A stretch of DNA of 24,582 nt, from the NCBI GenBank assembly GCA_016098155.1, contig JAAAJB010000537.1, positions 1 through 24,582 on the forward strand, written 5' to 3'. Below, piece by piece: positions 19,902 through 24,582 of this stretch. Both the position numbers and the translations under genes were made by a program. The first letter of the stretch is position 1; each line of letters opens with the position of its first letter. The notes below the pieces were generated by a model. That model saw nothing but the letters and a program-made list of their open reading frames with translations, was not told where the DNA came from and did no database searches. Origin of the DNA: Actinomortierella ambigua (lineage: Eukaryota; Mortierellomycota; Mortierellomycetes; Mortierellales; Mortierellaceae).

Positions 19902-20345
19902 ATGACGCAGTCTACCAGCTTCATGTTCAAGACTATCGCCGTTGCCGTGGTCCTCCTGTCACTCCTCTGTGGTTCCGTGTTGGCCCATCCTCTTAGTCCT
20001 GCGGAGGTCGAGAAGCGCCAAGACCCCAACCGATGCAACAGGGGCAACTCGGGAAATTTTTGCGAGGGTGTCTCCAATTGCCCCCCTTGCTGGATCAAGA
20101 ATGATGGCCGATATGACTGCTATGACTACACCCCCGAGGGAAAATGCCCCGACTGGGATGGTATCTGGGATCGACGAGCCTCCCAAGGCGATAAAACGTC
20201 CTGCTGGCCTGGCAACCAGGGAAGTGTCCGTCCCTGCACCAAGAATTGTGCCCCTTGCTGGAAGAACGAAGGCACCTACTACTCCTGCTTTGACATGGTC
20301 GGTGGAAAATGCCCTTGGCCCGGAATGGAGGTGGTGCATATTTAG
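19902..20345 (+). CDS. small secreted cysteine-rich protein with two six-cysteine repeats
   Basis: This single exon encodes 147 residues. Residues 1-28 are a signal peptide with a hydrophobic core (IAVAVVLLSLLCGSVLA). EKR at 37-39, just before Q40, suits a Kex2-type dibasic cleavage. The mature part has 12 cysteines in two matching modules: 45, 54, 60, 63, 73, 82 and 101, 112, 116, 119, 129, 137. Each contains a C-x2-C-W unit (CPPCW, CAPCW), then a Tyr-x-x/Ser-Cys-Tyr/Phe-Asp unit, then GKCP. Six disulfides are likely, three per module. Small size, secretion and even cysteines are what one expects of fungal effector-like or surface-active proteins, but no named family was recognised. The C-terminus ends soon after the second GKCP, so the gene appears complete. 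Confidence 0.75.
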   Translation: MTQSTSFMFKTIAVAVVLLSLLCGSVLAHPLSPAEVEKRQDPNRCNRGNSGNFCEGVSNCPPCWIKNDGRYDCYDYTPEGKCPDWDGIWDRRASQGDKTSCWPGNQGSVRPCTKNCAPCWKNEGTYYSCFDMVGGKCPWPGMEVVHI

Positions 20346-20729
20346 TTTGTTCATAGAAGCATAACAAAAAATGACCAACGCGCATTAAAGGTTGGCTTTT
20401 TGTCTGCGGGTCAGGAGTTTGGAGGTCAATGCGGCCCTCAACCAAGGAAGACCCAATAAAAACATTGGCTCCAGGCTATTTTCTACCTATTTCTACGCCA
20501 TATAGCTTTCCGTTTTACTGTCATTTTCCGCGTGTTGTTGGCTTGATTCGACTTTTATTGGCCCTTTTTTTGCTAGCTGCTGGCGGTGATACGTGCATAA
20601 CCTTGGGGAGGAGTGCTAGTGTAAATGTAGCATTGTTCCTCAAAAACAATAAAAAGAAAATGTGAGAGAAGGGAGTGGCGGAGGGGAGATTCGAAAGAAC
20701 GAAGGAAATGGAGGGGGGTAGTGTTATCT
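20346..20729. other. convergent spacer between the Cys-rich and dynamin-like genes
   Basis: It contains AATAAA signals at about 20455-20460 and 20647-20652, consistent with 3' ends. No coding frame is credible. Confidence 0.5.
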
Positions 20730-22796
20730 CTAGAGTTCTCTAAGACTCATAGTCAAAGTGTCAATCTTCGCCGCCAGGGTCCGTCGAGCCTCTTGCTTCA
20801 TCGGCGACTCGATCAAGCTTTGAAGGGCCTTGTCCTCAACGGCGACCAGCTGCGCAAAGTATGTGTCGATTTGCCGGGTCAGGTTTCGCTCGACAGTCTG
20901 CATGATCAGCACGTCCACGATCCGCTTGCGAGCGATATCGCAGTAGGCCTTTAGCATCTCTTGCAGATCCTCCGCCGCCGCTTGTTCGTTGGTCTGCTCT
21001 TGTGGCTGTAGCGCGAGTTGTTGTTGATATCCCCTGGGCGATCCATGACCATGGGAGGCAAAACGTGATGGCGTCGTGGACATTTCATAGTTATTGACGT
21101 AGTCGTCATAGTCAACGGTGCTACGATCACTGTCGTCGCCATTGCCATTACCATCTCCGCCCTTGTTCTTGGCACGCTTTGATGACTTTTCGTCACGGTT
21201 CTTGAGGATCTTCTCAAAATAGTCTCTGTTGAACGTGAACGGATGGGCCTCGTCCTCAAAGATGATCTGCACCTGTTCTTCCACCTTCTTCTTCTGTTCG
21301 CGGTGGAAGCGATCAAAGACATCTTGAAAGAGGGGTTGCATGCCGGCGTCAGTGATGGCGTAGGCGATGTAGGCCATGACAGCTTTACGGAAGTAGTCGC
21401 ACGTCTTCTCCAGCTGCACCTTGGCATTACGCTTCCAGCCCAATAAGGTCTCGTTGAAGACCTGCTGAAAGACTCTGAACGGCAGGAAGCCCGGCAACTC
21501 GTTTCCGTTGTAGCGCTGCATAAGGACCGAGATTTCTTCCGTGTTCGGGAGCTTGATGTCTCTGAGCAGAGAGTTATCGAGACTCCGGTACAACTGGTTC
21601 AGCGTCGAGCGGACAAATCGGACATCCAGGGACTTTTCCTTGATCTTGTTTCTAGAGCGGGAATTCTCAGCTTCGGTACCAGTGATCGCGGCACCATTCG
21701 GCGTGTCTTTGAAGGCATCGATGTACGACTGACTGTAGTGACCCTCGAGGAGTTCGTTCAGCCCATCCCTCAACCGCGTCGCCGTCAGAATAAACTCCAC
21801 CCTAGCGGCACTTGTCGTCGCTACCTGGTGACCCATCTTTTTCAGCTCCTCCTCGTTTTTCTCCGTCATTTCGACAATCTCCTTCTTGAGCAGCGGCAAC
21901 TCCTTCTTGATATGATCGTAGAGCAACGCTCCCAAGAAGGCCTTGACACTCTCACGGCCCTTGACGTTCGACGAGACCCTGTCCCACAAGGTCGTCTCGC
22001 GGAAATACGTTGCCTCGAGATCTCGTGCATGCTCCCAGGAACAGCCTAGCTCCATGTAGGATGCATTGCGCATGACCAGATAGCCGTGTCTCATCTTCTT
22101 GCGATTGTTGAGAACCATGTCGACCACGTCCTCCAACAGACCCTGGGCCACCTCGTCCGGTCGTGTGATGATCGGGATAGTGCGCTCACCATTGGGGTCA
22201 ACTTCGCCAGCCTTGCCCAGGGCGGTCGAGTTGTTGAGATCGTAGTTGGCCGGATGGACGGCCAAGATGATTGTCCGCGGGTCTTCAATGTAGCGTGCAT
22301 TGATGGCACGGATCTTTTCCGGCAGCTTTGGGTCCTGGCCATCGATGGTCGTGTTGATGTAGCCAGGCAAATCGATGATGGTCAGCGGGGATTGGGTCGG
22401 GCCTGTGAGCGTGAGCTCGAGTACCTTGTCGCTGATGTGGCTTGTCTTGCACAGCACGGCAACAGCCTCCTTGATCACGGTCTCGACCATGGTCACAGAC
22501 TCGACCTCGCCAAACTTTAAATTGAAGGCTTCCTCGCCCTCGATGTGCGCCGACAGCCGGTCAGCGCCCGTGACCTGTGGGTCGCGTCGGAGAGTGACTT
22601 GGGTCGCGAATCGCGTACACATGTTCTTGTCGCGTGGGAATGACAGCTTTGTCACGGCCTCGAGCACACTGGACTTGCCCGTCGATTGGTCGCCGACGAT
22701 CGCAATCTGCGGTACACTAAGAACGTGGTTCAGTCCGAGCCTGCGTACAGCGTTGATCTTGTCGACCAAAGCTTGATAGTCTGATTGTTCAAACAT
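20730..22796 (-). CDS. dynamin-superfamily (Mx-like) GTPase
   Basis: This uninterrupted frame of 688 residues starts MFEQSDYQ. The GTPase domain has a P-loop GDQSTGKS at 35-42, switch I threonine 61 (CTRFATQ), DLPG at 142-145 and a G4 motif TRPD at 211-214, where most relatives have TKxD. Helical middle/stalk sequence follows (about 300-540). A polar, low-complexity insert (about 555-620, with Asn/Gly/Asp and Gln runs) sits where classical dynamins carry a PH domain or Mx proteins carry loop L4. A GTPase effector segment closes the protein (about 625-688). Such proteins polymerise on membranes and use GTP hydrolysis to remodel them; the lack of a PH domain and the overall length favour an Mx/Vps1-type cytosolic protein. 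It has no introns, unlike most neighbours. Confidence 0.88.
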   Translation of the reverse strand: MFEQSDYQALVDKINAVRRLGLNHVLSVPQIAIVGDQSTGKSSVLEAVTKLSFPRDKNMCTRFATQVTLRRDPQVTGADRLSAHIEGEEAFNLKFGEVESVTMVETVIKEAVAVLCKTSHISDKVLELTLTGPTQSPLTIIDLPGYINTTIDGQDPKLPEKIRAINARYIEDPRTIILAVHPANYDLNNSTALGKAGEVDPNGERTIPIITRPDEVAQGLLEDVVDMVLNNRKKMRHGYLVMRNASYMELGCSWEHARDLEATYFRETTLWDRVSSNVKGRESVKAFLGALLYDHIKKELPLLKKEIVEMTEKNEEELKKMGHQVATTSAARVEFILTATRLRDGLNELLEGHYSQSYIDAFKDTPNGAAITGTEAENSRSRNKIKEKSLDVRFVRSTLNQLYRSLDNSLLRDIKLPNTEEISVLMQRYNGNELPGFLPFRVFQQVFNETLLGWKRNAKVQLEKTCDYFRKAVMAYIAYAITDAGMQPLFQDVFDRFHREQKKKVEEQVQIIFEDEAHPFTFNRDYFEKILKNRDEKSSKRAKNKGGDGNGNGDDSDRSTVDYDDYVNNYEMSTTPSRFASHGHGSPRGYQQQLALQPQEQTNEQAAAEDLQEMLKAYCDIARKRIVDVLIMQTVERNLTRQIDTYFAQLVAVEDKALQSLIESPMKQEARRTLAAKIDTLTMSLREL

Positions 22797-22914
22797 GTCT
22801 TTTCGGTGCTCTGGGTGTGTGTGGAGGAGGAGGAGTCAGCAAGGAGGGTATAGGTGGTGTTGATGGTGGTGTGGTGAAGGAGTAACCAACAGTTCGGGGC
22901 AACTAACCCCACAC

Positions 22915-22924
22915 CTTTTATCTT
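22915..22924 (-). promoter_or_regulatory. TATA-like box of the dynamin-like gene
   Basis: AAGATAAAAGG-type sequence on the minus strand lies about 120 bases before the start codon, similar to the spacing seen at the GST-like gene. It is adjacent to the direct-repeat cluster at 22930-23003. Confidence 0.35.
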
Positions 22925-22929
22925 CGTTT

Positions 22930-23003
22930 CGATGCTGTGCGTACTGTATTTCGTTTTGCACTCCGATGCTGTTTTGCACTCCGACGTATTTCGCCGATGC
23001 TGT
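22930..23003. promoter_or_regulatory. cluster of direct repeats upstream of the dynamin-like gene
   Basis: CGATGCTGT occurs three times on the plus strand (22930, 22964, 22995), spaced 34 and 31 bases apart. TTTTGCACTCCGA occurs twice (22954 and 22972). The cluster lies directly upstream of the TATA-like box, so it may be an array of transcription-factor sites. Confidence 0.45.
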
Positions 23004-23138
23004 GCTTTATTCCAGCGCCATTTGCCCTGGCATAGCCAGGCTCCTCCGCGGAAGACCACTTCTTCTTGATTGTGATATTCGGACTCGTTAGCCCCATCAC
23101 GCCTCAGTAGAGAGTAGCGATAAAGAAAAGAACAAAAA

Positions 23139-23205
23139 GGAAGGGAAAAGGAAGGGAAAAGGAAGGGAAAAGAATGGGAAAAGAGAGGGAAAGTTGAGGG
23201 AAAAG
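23139..23205 (+). repeat. 11-bp tandem repeat GGAAGGGAAAA
   Basis: Three perfect 11-base units (23139-23171) are followed by degenerate purine-rich copies to about 23205. It lies in the distal 5' flank of the dynamin-like gene. Confidence 0.8.
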
Positions 23206-23525
23206 AAAACATTGCTGCATGACGAATTCAAGCTTTATCTTTGTAACCCATTGCTTTCATCGGCTCTTGCTAAGCCCACCCTGCTGTGCCCCTGTAGCCA
23301 GCACTTGTATTGGATTGAAATTTTCGTACCTGCTAAGAGCACTGGTACAATATTTTGTGGTACTTTCGATCGCACTTTGGAACGCCTCGGTGACTAACCA
23401 CATTCAGCTGACGGAAGAGGCGACATTCCAGCCATCGACGAAGCCAATATTTTTTTATCTAGAGAGCAGTCCCATGGGGCATGCGAGGAAATACATAACA
23501 ACGGCTATACACGTATAAAGTCACG

Positions 23526-23549
23526 CGTACAGGCCAGATGGCCTGTACG
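23526..23549. repeat. perfect inverted repeat with 10-base arms
   Basis: Arms CGTACAGGCC (23526-23535) and GGCCTGTACG (23540-23549) flank an AGAT loop. It is followed nine bases later by the 12-mer GCTCCTCCGCGG, and a TATA-like box occurs about 55 bases further on. Confidence 0.65.
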
Positions 23550-24063
23550 AAAAGAAAGCTCCTCCGCGGCATAACACCCGCAAGTCCTCAACAAAGTCCA
23601 GACATATAAACAGGCTTTTTTCCCCATGCCTGACACCGCGTGATATATGGAAGGACCCATACCAGTGCCAACCTCCACCACATACGTATTGATTCCTGAG
23701 TGGCGCAGGTGTTACATTATCTCAGAGGCTTACTTTAAAGCACTCGAGAGCACGAAGTGAAATCTTCTTTAGCACCAGCCTTCATTCCCCTAAAAGCATC
23801 CAAGTGATCATAGTCCAAAGTAAAGTGCACGTATGCTCTCCCAAGGGTTTTTTTTGTCTACAGTCTTTATGGGTTCCAAGAAGAAAAAAGAGAGCGTAGG
23901 TGACTGGAAAGGGCAGATGGCACTACTTGTGTTGAGGAGAGAAGAAACATCCTGTATCAAAAGACAATTGACCTGTCGTAAATTCGTGCATGGCCACGAT
24001 CTACCGTCTGAGGCATCAAGCACCATACAGCCATTTTCAGCCAAGTGTAGCTTGGACGGAACA

Positions 24064-24223
24064 ACTCTTGCTCTACTGCGTTGGTGCGCCACTTGATTGG
24101 AACGGTGTCACTCAGGTCGATCCCCTGTCCTATGTTTGTATATCAATCCAAGGTTGTACTGTGCACGTGCATACCCTTGCTCGGCTGCTACATGATGGTC
24201 TCAGTGTCGCTCTGCTCGACCGC
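24064..24223 (-). pseudogene. decayed Sel1 repeats after the stop of the Sel1-repeat gene
   Basis: Directly beyond the TGA at 24224-24226 the minus strand still reads as Sel1 repeat, but broken. AVEQSDTET matches the VDQSDIEA part of the intact units. About ten bases are then missing from the LKWYTK region. In the next frame AAEQGYARAQYNLGLIYK matches the helix pair of a unit. One extra base near ATATACAAACATAGG shifts the frame back to GQGIDLSD and IKWRTNAVEQ. At least one deletion, one insertion and several stops are needed to explain this. Similarity fades left of about 24064. Confidence 0.7.
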
Positions 24224-24582
24224 TCAACCTTTGTGGAGCATCGATCCGAGCTTGAACTCTGCATCTTCATCCCCTTGCTCGGCTGCCTTGGTATACCACT
24301 TGAGTGCCTCTATGTCGCTCTGATCGACTCCTTGTCCTGTTTTGTACATCACTCCAAGGTTGAACTGTGCGGGTGCATTCCCTTGCTCGGCTGCCTTGGT
24401 GTACCATTTGGTTGCCTCAATATAACTCTGCTCGATCCCTCGTCCTTCGCTGAACATCAATCCAAGGTTGGACTGTGCGCGTGCATCCCCTTGCTCGGCT
24501 GCTTTGGTGTACCACTTGAGTGCCTCGATGTCGCTCTGATCGACTCCTTGTCCTGTTTTGTACATCACTCCAAGGTTGAACT
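24224..24582 (-). CDS. Sel1-like repeat protein, 5' part cut off by the window edge
   Basis: The visible 118 or so codons are tandem 36-residue Sel1-like repeats (108 bases each), with the pattern AxxWYTKAAEQGxAxAQxNLGxMYxxGxGVxQS. Such repeats fold as pairs of helices in a solenoid that holds partner proteins together, for example in ubiquitin-ligase complexes at the ER or in chitin-synthase regulators. The function here is unknown. Because the frame is open to the edge, the start and N-terminal domain lie outside. The last unit ends early (KLGSMLHKG then TGA), and the repeat continues as decayed sequence beyond the stop, so the reading frame has probably been shortened at its 3' end. Units one and three are almost identical at the DNA level. 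Confidence 0.75.
   Translation of the reverse strand, partial: FNLGVMYKTGQGVDQSDIEALKWYTKAAEQGDARAQSNLGLMFSEGRGIEQSYIEATKWYTKAAEQGNAPAQFNLGVMYKTGQGVDQSDIEALKWYTKAAEQGDEDAEFKLGSMLHKG
24283..24582. repeat. 108-bp tandem repeat with 216-bp higher-order period
   Basis: The Sel1 units repeat every 108 bases. The 60 bases at 24307-24366 match 24523-24582 with a single difference, and the 25 bases before each match with two, whereas the unit between differs more. This points to a two-unit, 216-base block as the unit of duplication. Confidence 0.75.

Larger units (their letters stand above)
23004..24063. other. non-coding region between the dynamin-like and Sel1-repeat genes
   Basis: About 1.06 kb has no convincing gene. 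It contains the 11-base tandem repeat (23139-23171 and decayed copies), a 10-base-arm palindrome (23526-23549) and a TATAAA-type box at about 23606. The 12-mer GCTCCTCCGCGG appears twice (23040-23051 and 23558-23569). Short frames of 60-100 codons on both strands show no domain. Confidence 0.4.

Noticed and set aside
20951..22776. Plus- and minus-strand frames inside the dynamin-like gene
   Set aside because: All lie within the 688-codon GTPase frame, show no domains and have poor composition.
23219..23518. Plus-strand frame of 99 codons
   Set aside because: No family, no signal peptide of normal form, no conserved motif, and no promoter evidence beyond AT-rich sequence.
23808..24092. Minus-strand frame of 94 codons starting at 24092
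   Set aside because: Its start lies in decayed Sel1 sequence and the remainder has no domain or coding signature.

Overview
The window looks like nuclear DNA of a filamentous fungus. The genes carry short GT-AG introns (about 60 to 575 bases) and low-complexity coding tracts (poly-Q, poly-P, poly-T, poly-S, poly-D). Spacers are rich in simple repeats, and TATA-like boxes and AATAAA signals lie where expected. A Bsd2-type adaptor, a Bre5/Nxt3/G3BP-type protein and a GPI-anchored PLC-like enzyme all fit fungi. Intron density and Sel1-repeat content lead me to suspect an early-diverging lineage such as Mortierellomycota, but that is inference. No bacterial operon, rRNA, tRNA, CRISPR array or viral gene was seen.

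Layout, left to right. (1) A class I methyltransferase gene (556-1492, -) and a PSMD5/S5b proteasome-assembly chaperone gene (1660-4451, +, 8 exons) diverge from a 167-base promoter. (2) A G3BP/Nxt3-like NTF2-RRM gene (4772-6894, -) converges on PSMD5. (3) A 2.6 kb spacer, mostly CT/GA simple repeat, may hide a small spliced gene on the minus strand. (4) A secreted, probably GPI-anchored PLC-like phosphodiesterase (9471-11405, +, 4 exons). (5) Two tandem plus-strand genes: a multi-pass membrane RING-H2 E3 ligase (12125-15023) and a Bsd2/Ndfip-like PY-motif adaptor (15488-17380). (6) A GST-like gene (17663-18593, -). (7) A promoter region with inverted repeats and a broken reading frame, then a small secreted protein with two six-cysteine repeats (19902-20345, +). 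(8) An intronless dynamin/Mx-like GTPase (20730-22796, -) with a motif-rich upstream region. (9) A Sel1-repeat gene cut by the right edge (-), whose 3' flank is a decayed continuation of the same repeats.

Four of the genes touch ubiquitin-proteasome biology: PSMD5, G3BP/Bre5-like, the RING-H2 ligase and the Bsd2-like adaptor. The last two both concern ubiquitination at membranes and lie next to each other. No wholly new system is evident. The most unusual items are the duplicated six-cysteine secreted protein, the eroded Sel1 tail, the broken ORF and hairpins upstream of the secreted gene, and the unexplained spliced ORF at 8490-8993. Exon joins were worked out by hand from splice signals, frame continuity and remembered family sequences; no alignment was run.
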